From Compostibacter hankyongensis (GTDB lineage Bacteria; Bacteroidota; Bacteroidia; Chitinophagales; Chitinophagaceae), in the NCBI RefSeq assembly GCF_039541075.1, contig NZ_BAABFN010000004.1, forward strand, positions 124,001-188,000: 64,000 nt of DNA. The letters are read 5' to 3'. Below the pieces are notes generated by a model. It was not told the origin of the DNA, did no database searches, and saw only the letters and a list, made by a program, of their open reading frames with translations. This document shows, piece after piece, positions 1 to 8,206 of this stretch. The stretch's first letter is position 1. Each line of letters opens with the position of its first letter. The position numbers and the translations under genes are program-made.

Positions 1-852
1 CGTTCCGTGATTCCGGCGCTGGAGAAAATGGCCTCCGGCGAACAATCATTCTGGGACAAGATGCTTTTCTGGAAAAAGCCGCCCACTATACTGGGCAGGA
101 TCCATGCCCTGTGGACACTGGAAGGGCTGAATGCCATAAAGCCGGAGCTGCTCTTCAAGGTCCTTGCCGATAAAGACCCCCGGCTCCGGAAAACCGCCGT
201 ATGGATCAGTGAAACCTATCTGAAAAAAGGAGACGAGAAGATGCTGGGTCATCTGAAGCCGCTGATGAACGACAGCAGCATCGATGTACGGTTCCAGCTG
301 TCCCTGTCGCTGCGCTGCAGCGCCCTGCCGGAGGCGAAGTCGATGCTGCAGCAGCTGCTGGCCGGCAACCGGGCCAACAAGGTAATGAACGCTTCCTGGA
401 AGCAATATGAAAAGGACACACGGCGGCGCTCGCTGGAAAGCAGCCTGGCCGGCATGCCCGAAGCGGATAAGAAGCTGGTCCGGAAGGGGGCCGTTACCTT
501 TAGTCAGCTCTGCGCTTCCTGTCACGGTCCGGATGGGAAAGGCCTTTCCCTGGGTGGGAAAAGTATGAACGCTCCGCCGCTGGCCGGACAGGCGCGGGTG
601 AACGGCGACCCTGCGGTGCTGATCAGGATATTGCTGAAAGGGCTCTCCGGTCCGATTGACGGACAAACCTATCCGGACGTCATGCCCTCCATGGAGACCA
701 ACGATGATGAATGGATCGCTTCCGTGCTCAGCTATATCCGCAAAGACCTCGGCAATAATGCTTCCGTAGTTCATCCCGAACAGGTAAAGAAGATCAGGAA
801 AGAGATCGCGGGCAGAAAGATATCCTGGACGCTGAAAGAACTGGAAAAATAA
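1..852 (+). CDS. HEAT-repeat / cytochrome c protein, C-terminal part (5' end outside window)
   Basis: The reading frame is open from base 1, so the true start lies left of the window; the GTG at 7 is probably internal. About 50-110 residues in are helical HEAT-like repeats. They are followed by a class I cytochrome c domain with the haem-binding CASCH motif at about 511-525 and a later MPSM segment that could supply the distal Met ligand. HEAT plus C-terminal cytochrome c is the tail of large secreted sugar or alcohol dehydrogenase-like proteins (PVC-type haem-binding domain family); that assignment is inferred because the catalytic part is missing. The stop is 10 bases before the next SusC gene, so it is probably in the same transcript. 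It would act in the periplasm or at the cell surface in electron transfer. Confidence 0.8.
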   Translation, partial: RSVIPALEKMASGEQSFWDKMLFWKKPPTILGRIHALWTLEGLNAIKPELLFKVLADKDPRLRKTAVWISETYLKKGDEKMLGHLKPLMNDSSIDVRFQLSLSLRCSALPEAKSMLQQLLAGNRANKVMNASWKQYEKDTRRRSLESSLAGMPEADKKLVRKGAVTFSQLCASCHGPDGKGLSLGGKSMNAPPLAGQARVNGDPAVLIRILLKGLSGPIDGQTYPDVMPSMETNDDEWIASVLSYIRKDLGNNASVVHPEQVKKIRKEIAGRKISWTLKELEK

Positions 853-862
853 ACAGGTATAC

Positions 863-3811
863 ATGAAACAGAAACTTTTACTTCTTATCTTCTTTACGGC
901 AGAAATCGGAAGTGCAGGAGCGCAGGGCGTACTGTACAAGAAGACCGATACTGTATCTGCTGCCGGAACCGCAGCGCAGCAGGCAGAGCAGGCCGCTCCG
1001 GCAGATACCATCGGCTTCGTTCCTTATAACGCATTGATGCGAAACAGCAGCGGCGCCGTTTCGCTGATCCCTGCGCGGGATGCGGAGATATCCCCTTATG
1101 CTGATATCAACCAGGCCCTCATCGGGAAAGCAACCGGCGTGGAAGTCCGCATCCCCAGCGCAGAACCGGGCAAACGGAATGCCGCCTTTATCCGTGGTCT
1201 CTCTTCCCTGATGCTGGACAATGCCGACGTGATGAACGGACAGCCAACCTATGTAGTGGACGGCATTCCGCTCATCCTGGATCATCCTTTTGCCTACGAT
1301 ATACAGCGGTTTGGCGTAAACAGGCTGGGCACGGAGATCAACCTGCTGTCTTTTCTGAATATAAATGATATACAAAGCATCGAAGTATTAAAGGATTTCG
1401 AGGCCACCGCCAAATACGGCCCGCTGGCCGCCAACGGGGTGGTGAATATTACTACCTACGGACCCAGGGCCGGAAAGCTGCGCGTATCCGTCAATTCTTA
1501 TGTCGGCTATGCGCTGAGCCCCGATATTTCCACAACGAATGCGGCCTATGAGCGCGATTTCCGTCTGCCCTTTTATCAGCAATATGCCAGCACCGGACAG
1601 TGGCAGAATTTTCCGGCTTACCTGGCAGACTCCACGCGTCCTGAGTATTACGGGGCGGCGGACTGGGACGATCTGTATTATCGCAATGCCTGGAGCGACG
1701 GCATACAGGCCGCCATCAGCGGCGGCGGCCGGCTGGCCAACTTCCGTTTTTCCATCGGCCAGCTTTCCGATCAGGGCGTGGCCGACGGCACGGGCATGAA
1801 CCGGTACAATGTGAATTTCGGCATCAATATCATGCCGGTAAAAGATCTTTTGATCACCACCCGCATCAGTGCGGCTACCATCAACAGAACACGAAACCAC
1901 TTTCTCCGGGACCGGATAAGCGACGAGGATTATGTTATTGATCTGGAAACTCCTCCGTCTCCCAATAAAGCCATATTGCAGCAATATTATGATTATCTCG
2001 CCGACGGCATTGACGATAACAAGGATAACACCATACAGGTAATGGCCAATGCACAATATACGTTCTCGGATAAGTGGAAGCTGAACTCCCGGTTCGGGAT
2101 CGATTACGTGCAGAATTTCAGGGACCTGTTTATTCCTTCCACGCTGGGCGACGGGAATAATTTTGCTTCCAACTTCCAGGGTCTGAACAAACGCCTCGTA
2201 TGGGATAATTCGCTGGAGTATCATGAGGATATCCGGGATGCGCATCACTTCGGTGTTACCCTTGGTATGTACACACAGTGGGATAAATGGAGCTATAATT
2301 ACGGCAAGGCCTATAAGGGGAAAAGCGATTATATCAAGGTATACGAACAGTTCAACAACTCGAATAACTATCAGCTCACCGCTAATTACAAAGACATACT
2401 CCAGTCTAACCTGGCCTCTTTTTATGCCAACCTGGATTATAATTTTAAAGAGAAATATTTCCTCAGCTTCTATCTCCGGGAAGACGGAAGCTCGGATATC
2501 CCGGCTGAAAATAAATGGTTGTTTTCCCCGACGGTGAGCGCCGCCTGGGAGCTGTCCCATGAAAAATTCCTCAGCCTTCCCTCCTGGGTGAATAAGCTCA
2601 ACCTGCGCGCCTCATGGGGACTGGTCGGGAAACGCCTGCCCTACGATTATTACAATGCCGGTCCGGTTTACGATGTAAATATCGGCTGGAACGGTACTCC
2701 CAACGTTTCTACCTATGACGCCTATCCGGTGCTGAATGCTTCCTATGGCCTGGGTTATATTACGGAGGGGATCCAATGGCCGGTTGTGGAACAGGGCAAT
2801 ATCGGCCTGCAGGCCGGGTTCTTTGATAAGCGGCTGCGTCTGCAGGTTGATTTTTATGCCAAGACCTACCGGGATCTGCTGCTGAAGGTACCTGTCATGG
2901 AGGAGCATGGCTATACCGGGGTGGTGAAGAATGGCATGGATATCCGGAACAGGGGATATGAGGTGAGCCTGGAGGGGGATATCTTACAGAAAAAGGATTT
3001 TCAGTGGACAGCCGGCTTCTCCGCCTATGCCAACAGCAATACGCTGATGGCCCTCCCCGGCGGCGCACATGATATTACGATAGGCGACCGTCATTTGGTG
3101 GTGGGAAAGCCCGTAGACGACTACTGGGTCCTCGTCAATGACGGCATTTACCGGTCAGACGAAGATGTGCCGGTAGATCCTGCAACGAAAGAAAAAATGT
3201 CCTACCAGGGGCTTGCGCTGAGGGCCGGCGATCCCCGCTGGCGGGACCTGAACGGCGACTATGTCATCGATGAGCGGGACCGTGTGCTGAAGGGCTCTCT
3301 TTCCCCGGATATTGCCGGCAGCTTTACTCAGACCTTTCAATACAGGAACATGACCCTGGGCTTTCTCTTCAATTACGCTTTTGGCAGGGAGGTGATCAAT
3401 CAGGCGCTCGCCGACCGCTTTGATTTTGCCAACCGGGAAGGGGCCGACGATCTTACGGGGGTAAAAGAGGTCACTTACTGGCAGCAGCGGGAGGAGGATT
3501 ATGAAAGCATTCCGCAGTATAATCCCTGGAGCCCCGTGCAGCCTTATCAGGCAAACCAGACGCTTTTTCTTCAGGATGCCTCCTTCATCAAGCTGCGTAC
3601 GGTCAGCTTTTCCTATGACTTCAGGGGGAAATGGATGAAAAAAGCAGGTATAGAACGGTTTCGGCTATACGCCACGGCGGATAATCTCTGGACCCGGACC
3701 CCATACAAGGGTGGCGATCCGGAAGCCGTTAGCTATTTCGGATACGATGAAGGCGATTACAACTGGGGTTTCCCGAAGCGCTTTGTGCTCGGATTCAACT
3801 TCCGGTTCTGA
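863..3811 (+). CDS. SusC/RagA-type TonB-dependent outer-membrane transporter (short N-terminus)
   Basis: A 982-residue protein with a signal peptide (residues 1-20, ending AGAQ), a plug domain with the SusC signatures FIRGLSS and IEVLKDFEATAKYG...ANGVV, and a long C-terminal beta-barrel ending in Phe (GFNFRF). SusC proteins form the TonB-driven gated pore beneath a SusD lid and import oligosaccharides or other large ligands. Unlike the second SusC of this locus, it has no recognisable CarboxypepD_reg-like beta-sandwich domain before the plug; only about 40 low-complexity residues separate signal peptide and plug. The SusD partner follows 73 bases downstream. The substrate cannot be read from sequence. 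Confidence 0.95.
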   Translation: MKQKLLLLIFFTAEIGSAGAQGVLYKKTDTVSAAGTAAQQAEQAAPADTIGFVPYNALMRNSSGAVSLIPARDAEISPYADINQALIGKATGVEVRIPSAEPGKRNAAFIRGLSSLMLDNADVMNGQPTYVVDGIPLILDHPFAYDIQRFGVNRLGTEINLLSFLNINDIQSIEVLKDFEATAKYGPLAANGVVNITTYGPRAGKLRVSVNSYVGYALSPDISTTNAAYERDFRLPFYQQYASTGQWQNFPAYLADSTRPEYYGAADWDDLYYRNAWSDGIQAAISGGGRLANFRFSIGQLSDQGVADGTGMNRYNVNFGINIMPVKDLLITTRISAATINRTRNHFLRDRISDEDYVIDLETPPSPNKAILQQYYDYLADGIDDNKDNTIQVMANAQYTFSDKWKLNSRFGIDYVQNFRDLFIPSTLGDGNNFASNFQGLNKRLVWDNSLEYHEDIRDAHHFGVTLGMYTQWDKWSYNYGKAYKGKSDYIKVYEQFNNSNNYQLTANYKDILQSNLASFYANLDYNFKEKYFLSFYLREDGSSDIPAENKWLFSPTVSAAWELSHEKFLSLPSWVNKLNLRASWGLVGKRLPYDYYNAGPVYDVNIGWNGTPNVSTYDAYPVLNASYGLGYITEGIQWPVVEQGNIGLQAGFFDKRLRLQVDFYAKTYRDLLLKVPVMEEHGYTGVVKNGMDIRNRGYEVSLEGDILQKKDFQWTAGFSAYANSNTLMALPGGAHDITIGDRHLVVGKPVDDYWVLVNDGIYRSDEDVPVDPATKEKMSYQGLALRAGDPRWRDLNGDYVIDERDRVLKGSLSPDIAGSFTQTFQYRNMTLGFLFNYAFGREVINQALADRFDFANREGADDLTGVKEVTYWQQREEDYESIPQYNPWSPVQPYQANQTLFLQDASFIKLRTVSFSYDFRGKWMKKAGIERFRLYATADNLWTRTPYKGGDPEAVSYFGYDEGDYNWGFPKRFVLGFNFRF

Positions 3812-3884
3812 GGTTACTGCCCTGTATAAAACCCACTGCGGTGACCGGCCGCTGATCATCCGGACATCAAATAAGCTCAAAAGA

Positions 3885-5384
3885 ATGACTATGCAGAAAA
3901 TATTTATTTTCTTCTTCCTGGCACTCCTGGGAACCGGTTGGATGTCCTGCCATAAAATGCTGGATATCCCATCCAAACGGGCCGTTGCGGCTCCCAATAT
4001 GTGGCAGACCAAGAACGATGCCTGGGCGGGTAGCTCCGCCTGCTACGGACTTGCCCGTGCGGCGCTGGCCAATGAAAATGCCCATTGGGCATACGGGGAA
4101 TTGCGGGGACATGATTTTGCGGTCACCAGCCGGGGCGATCTGAATGCGGTAGTGGATAACAAGCTTACCGCCAATTACGCCACCATGGATGAATGGCGTG
4201 ACTGGCGGCGGTTTTATGCCGCTATCGACCAGTGTAACCTGGCCATCCAGAAGCTGCCCCTTGTACCCGAAAGAGATTACCGGTACTCCACCAGCGAGAT
4301 GAAGCTGGACCTGGCACAGGTCCGTGCGGTGCGGGCTTTCCTGTACTATTACATGGTACGGATATGGGGGGACGTGCCGCTGGTGACAACGCCTTCGGAC
4401 GGGTCTTTCGGGAACGTGCAACGGGAAGACTGGCACAAAGTGCTGGAGCTTGCGGCGGAAGATGCCCGGGCAGCCTTTGATGACCTGCCCTGGCGTTATA
4501 ACGGGAAGTCGCCCGAAGCGCCCGGGAACTATCGCGGACAGGCAGAATCCCACTGGGCGGGTATCGCGGCAAGCAAAGGCATGGTGCTGACGCTGCTGGC
4601 CCATATCTATGACTGGGAAGAGAATTATACCGAAGCGTTGAAGTATTGCGACCAGCTAATGGACAACCAGAGCAATACCAATTACCAGCTGGTTACCACA
4701 GACCAGCTCACCAAGCTGAACGGAACTTTCAAGGGACGTCTGGATATACCCGGCGGTAATATCTTTCAGCTGGATTTTAACATGACCCATACCGAATATT
4801 CCACAACCGGTCAGCTGGAAGACTGGACGCTTCATGAGCCCGATATTCCAAAGAAGGAATCTGAGCTCTACGTGGAAAAGGATACCATCCTCGGCATCTT
4901 CGATGAGAAGTCGGACCAGCGGAAAGACAAGTATTTTATCAATATGGACGACGAGCACCCCGAGTTTTATAAGCTCAAGCAGGTCGACGCATTGGTCCAG
5001 AATCCGCCCCTTCGTTTTTATACCTCGGCTATCGTGATTTTCCGGTATGAAGAGATGTATCTGCTGCGGGCCGAATGCCGTACACGGCTGGGTATGACCC
5101 TTGACGCCGTGGAAGACCTCAATACGGTCCGCGCAAAGCGCGGCTTACTGCCCATGAATGGGACCCCTTCCCAGGACGAGCTGCTCGATGCCATCCTGCA
5201 GGAACGCCGGAGGGAGCTTATGGGCGAGGGCTGGCGCTGGTATGATCTTGTTCATTTCAAGAAGGTGCCCCAATACACCAACCTTACGGAGGAAGCGGTA
5301 ACGAACGGCGCGATATACTGGCCGGTCTCCAAGGCTGCTCTTGAACAGAATCCCATGCTGACCCAGAACAGCTTCTGGAAATAA
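3885..5384 (+). CDS. SusD/RagB-type surface glycan-binding lipoprotein
   Basis: About 499 residues. The ATG at 3885 is preferred over more upstream in-frame starts because it directly precedes a lipoprotein signal peptide (hydrophobic FFFLALLGTGWMSC, lipobox Cys); ATG 3891 is an alternative. The family hallmarks are present: an N-terminal helical TPR-like part with a VRAVRAFLYYYMVRIWGDVPL segment and a C-terminal part with YLLRAEC...RR.ELMGEGWRWYDLVHF and an ending at FWK. SusD proteins cap the SusC pore and capture ligand at the surface. It pairs with the SusC immediately upstream. An assignment to SusD rather than a general TPR lipoprotein is secure; ligand is unknown. Confidence 0.95.
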   Translation: MTMQKIFIFFFLALLGTGWMSCHKMLDIPSKRAVAAPNMWQTKNDAWAGSSACYGLARAALANENAHWAYGELRGHDFAVTSRGDLNAVVDNKLTANYATMDEWRDWRRFYAAIDQCNLAIQKLPLVPERDYRYSTSEMKLDLAQVRAVRAFLYYYMVRIWGDVPLVTTPSDGSFGNVQREDWHKVLELAAEDARAAFDDLPWRYNGKSPEAPGNYRGQAESHWAGIAASKGMVLTLLAHIYDWEENYTEALKYCDQLMDNQSNTNYQLVTTDQLTKLNGTFKGRLDIPGGNIFQLDFNMTHTEYSTTGQLEDWTLHEPDIPKKESELYVEKDTILGIFDEKSDQRKDKYFINMDDEHPEFYKLKQVDALVQNPPLRFYTSAIVIFRYEEMYLLRAECRTRLGMTLDAVEDLNTVRAKRGLLPMNGTPSQDELLDAILQERRRELMGEGWRWYDLVHFKKVPQYTNLTEEAVTNGAIYWPVSKAALEQNPMLTQNSFWK

Positions 5385-5399
5385 ACTTAACCTGTAGCC

Positions 5400-7025
5400 A
5401 TGAAAAAAAGTTTAAACAGATACCTCCCGCTTGCGATCATCGCCGGTTTCCTGGTATCGGCGGTATCCTGCAGAAAGACGCCGGACGAATACCGCTATGC
5501 CCGTCCGGTGCAGCAGGTGTCGCTGAATACCTACGACTTCCTGAAAACCCAGGAAGGCCTTTACGATACGCTGCTGTACCTCCTCGATGAGACCGGTTTG
5601 ACCGATACCCTGAAAACCAAGGAGATCACCTTCTTTGCCCCACAGGATTACAGTATTATGACGGCCATGCACAACCTCAACGTGGCGCGGATCCAGAATG
5701 GGGACCTGGGCGACTGGACGCTGGACAGCGTGCCTGTGGGGATGTGGGACACCCTGCTGCATCGCTATATGGTGGCCGGTATTGTGGACCTGGACTCGCT
5801 GAATTATGCGGACGGCGTAACCCTGAAAACCCCTTACGGTTATGAAATGAACGGCAGGACCATCACTACCGGCGCCTCAGGCATCAAGGGAGGAGGATCG
5901 AAACAGATCGAGTACAGCGATAAAAACAATTCCCGCTATACGCGGGATTGGGTGAGCGCCACTACACGCACAGTAAACCTCAAGACCGAAAACGGGATGC
6001 TGCACATCCTGGCCAGCCGTCATGTGTTCGGATTTTCATCCTTCGTGGACAGCATCTATCCGCTGCTGCGCTCTCCCTTCCAGGGCAAATGGGGCCTTAT
6101 TCCCGGCACCATCGAAGCGGCCAACTACGACGAAGGCGGGGAAGGCGTGGCCTATCATGATCTCGACGCGGTGAACCAGGGGAATGCCGGCTTCCGGATC
6201 TCCGAAGGCGTGGACCTGGCCAAATGCAGTGAAGGATTGTACAACATCGGTTATACCAATCCCGGCGAATGGACAAAGTATTCCGTTGAGGTACAGAGCG
6301 CGGAGAATTACCTGTTAAACGTCAGGGTAGCTACGACCAATAACTTTTCCGTCATCCATGTCACGCTGGACGGCGAAGATATCAGCGGCCCGATGAATGT
6401 CGTCAATACCAAGGCCTGGCAGACCTGGAAGACGATTATGATGGACCATCCCATTCATCTAAAAGCCGGCAAGCATACCGTAGGACTTTTCCTCGACGCC
6501 GGTTCCATCAACCTCAGCCGGTTTGGTCTTATACCGGTCGCCAAACGTCCCTATCACGGCACGCCGCTGGCGTTGCCGGGGACCATCCTGTGCAATGAAT
6601 TTGATTACGGTGGGGAAGGCCTCGGATATCATGACACCGACGCGGACAACAAGGGGAATGCCCGGGTGGATATGCGCTTCTTTGAAGGCGTGGATCTGGA
6701 AAACTGCGCAGAAGGCGGTTATGATGTCGGTACGCCCCGCCCGGGAGAATGGATCGCCTATACGGTAAATGTGGCACAAACCGGCCAGTATGAAATTATC
6801 TCCCGGGTAGCTTCGGCCGCCGCCGGAGGACAATTCCACCTCCAGTTTGACGGACAGGATATCGGGGACATCCAGCAGGCTCCGGCGACGGGCGGCTGGC
6901 AGGCCTGGACGGATGTAAAGACAGTGGTGACCCTGACGGCAGGAGTTCACGAACTCCGCTATTGTTATGACAGTCAGGGCTTCAACTGGCAGAAGATGGT
7001 CATTGTCCCGGTGGAACAGCAGTAG
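5400..7025 (+). CDS. Fasciclin-domain lipoprotein fused to two CBM6-like modules
   Basis: 541 residues starting 15 bases after the SusD stop. A lipoprotein signal ends at Cys24 (VSAVSC). Residues about 46-212 form a fasciclin (FAS1) domain, recognisable from ITFFAPQDYSI and the NGMLHILASRHVFGF end motif. Two tandem modules of about 150 residues follow (about 230-380 and 385-540). Each has an IEAANYD/CNEFDYGGEG start, a YHD.DA..GN segment, the CNIGYTNPGEW-like centre and a Trp-rich WQ.W end, which match family 6 carbohydrate-binding modules. Position suggests a surface-exposed accessory binding protein of the SusCD complex, analogous to SusE/SusF. The fusion is unusual; the role is inferred. 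Confidence 0.85.
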   Translation: MKKSLNRYLPLAIIAGFLVSAVSCRKTPDEYRYARPVQQVSLNTYDFLKTQEGLYDTLLYLLDETGLTDTLKTKEITFFAPQDYSIMTAMHNLNVARIQNGDLGDWTLDSVPVGMWDTLLHRYMVAGIVDLDSLNYADGVTLKTPYGYEMNGRTITTGASGIKGGGSKQIEYSDKNNSRYTRDWVSATTRTVNLKTENGMLHILASRHVFGFSSFVDSIYPLLRSPFQGKWGLIPGTIEAANYDEGGEGVAYHDLDAVNQGNAGFRISEGVDLAKCSEGLYNIGYTNPGEWTKYSVEVQSAENYLLNVRVATTNNFSVIHVTLDGEDISGPMNVVNTKAWQTWKTIMMDHPIHLKAGKHTVGLFLDAGSINLSRFGLIPVAKRPYHGTPLALPGTILCNEFDYGGEGLGYHDTDADNKGNARVDMRFFEGVDLENCAEGGYDVGTPRPGEWIAYTVNVAQTGQYEIISRVASAAAGGQFHLQFDGQDIGDIQQAPATGGWQAWTDVKTVVTLTAGVHELRYCYDSQGFNWQKMVIVPVEQQ

Positions 7026-7068
7026 GCCTGCATTGTCATTATTTGTAAAATTCATTAAGCACACAGCT

Positions 7069-8130
7069 ATGAACAGAAAGATTAACATAAAACGGATGGC
7101 CGGCATCCTCCTGACGCTCGGGATATTGATCACCCTGGCAGCGGGCTGCTATAAGGAAGGTCTGCCGGAAGAGCAGGATTATTTCAGCAAGGACATGAAC
7201 TACAGCATCAACCGGTTTGTGGTGAACCTGGGGAGGACCAATCCTTTTGTCAACATCTTCAATGCGGACTATTCTTCCGAGCCGCTGACCTTTTCTATTC
7301 TGGATGTAAGGCACAATGACGGCAGTCCCGCTCCCGAGCTGCGGCAGGAAATTCCGGTAAAAGAGTGGAAGGAGTATTATTCCGGAGATGAGAAATCCAT
7401 TGCGGAAATAACGGCCAAGCAGCAGGATGGGAAAAGCCCTGTTCTCTATATCCGGCCCAACTCCGGGGAGATATTCTTCCGTAACACCGATTCCTCCAAG
7501 GTGAAGATAGGGACTTACCGGTTTGATGTGAAGGTGAGTAACGGCGGCGGGGAGAAGATATTCAGCGACATGCAGCTCGACGTTCGCCTCCCGCACCCTT
7601 ACGAGCCTTATGAATATGATGACTCCACAGGATTGCTCCTGCCTCCTGACGAGGGCGGGGTTATCCATCCCAATCAGGTATCCGGCGTGATGGATATGCT
7701 CGAACGCACTCTTCCTGCGGACAGTGTGAACGTATACTTTGTAAAGACCGGAGATGCAAAGAACACCCTCACCTTTAAGTTCTTTGATGAAGACTCCACG
7801 ATCATTCCGCTGACCCGTTTCAATATGATGCAGTGGGACAGTCTGCATTATCGCAGTGGTATGATCGGGGCGGATGTATTTCCGTTTGCCTTTAACCGCA
7901 GGTTTGATTCCGACAGCACTGCGGTTACGTATGATATTCCCAATCCCTTCCCGGTGCTGGCAGATGTTTCCGGAAATACGGACCGGGCGTCGATCACCTT
8001 TAAATACAACCGGGCGTCCTTCGGCCAACGGAAAAACGCTTCCATAGGACTTTCCTTCGCCATTTATGCACCCGGAGAATGGCAGGTGATCTTTAAGTTC
8101 AAGATCGATCCCAAGTTCGATGATGATTAA
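7069..8130 (+). CDS. DUF5007-like PUL surface lipoprotein
   Basis: 353 residues. ATG 7069 is chosen because it opens a lipoprotein signal peptide (MAGILLTLGILITLAAGC); starts further upstream lie inside the preceding gene. The mature part is beta-rich with short conserved-looking stretches such as GTYRFDVKVSNGGGEKIF and ends with FKFKIDPKFDDD. It resembles the DUF5007 proteins that sit beside SusCD and fasciclin genes in Bacteroidota; the family name is from memory of gene context rather than a search. It closes the first SusC-SusD-fasciclin cassette and probably is an outer-membrane accessory protein. Biochemical function unknown. Confidence 0.75.
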   Translation: MNRKINIKRMAGILLTLGILITLAAGCYKEGLPEEQDYFSKDMNYSINRFVVNLGRTNPFVNIFNADYSSEPLTFSILDVRHNDGSPAPELRQEIPVKEWKEYYSGDEKSIAEITAKQQDGKSPVLYIRPNSGEIFFRNTDSSKVKIGTYRFDVKVSNGGGEKIFSDMQLDVRLPHPYEPYEYDDSTGLLLPPDEGGVIHPNQVSGVMDMLERTLPADSVNVYFVKTGDAKNTLTFKFFDEDSTIIPLTRFNMMQWDSLHYRSGMIGADVFPFAFNRRFDSDSTAVTYDIPNPFPVLADVSGNTDRASITFKYNRASFGQRKNASIGLSFAIYAPGEWQVIFKFKIDPKFDDD

Positions 8131-8206
8131 CCGGCGGATAAAACAAAGACGATTTTCATCCGGCCGGACGGGGATCCGGAATTACTGGCATTTAAAATTA
8201 CCCATC

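Noticed and set aside
46..1011. Long - strand open frame opposite the cytochrome c gene
   Set aside because: It is the reverse shadow of a GC-rich gene, crosses into the SusC start and resembles no family.
6118..7019. CBM6 modules considered as a recent tandem duplication
   Set aside because: The two modules share motifs but differ widely in sequence, so the duplication is old.
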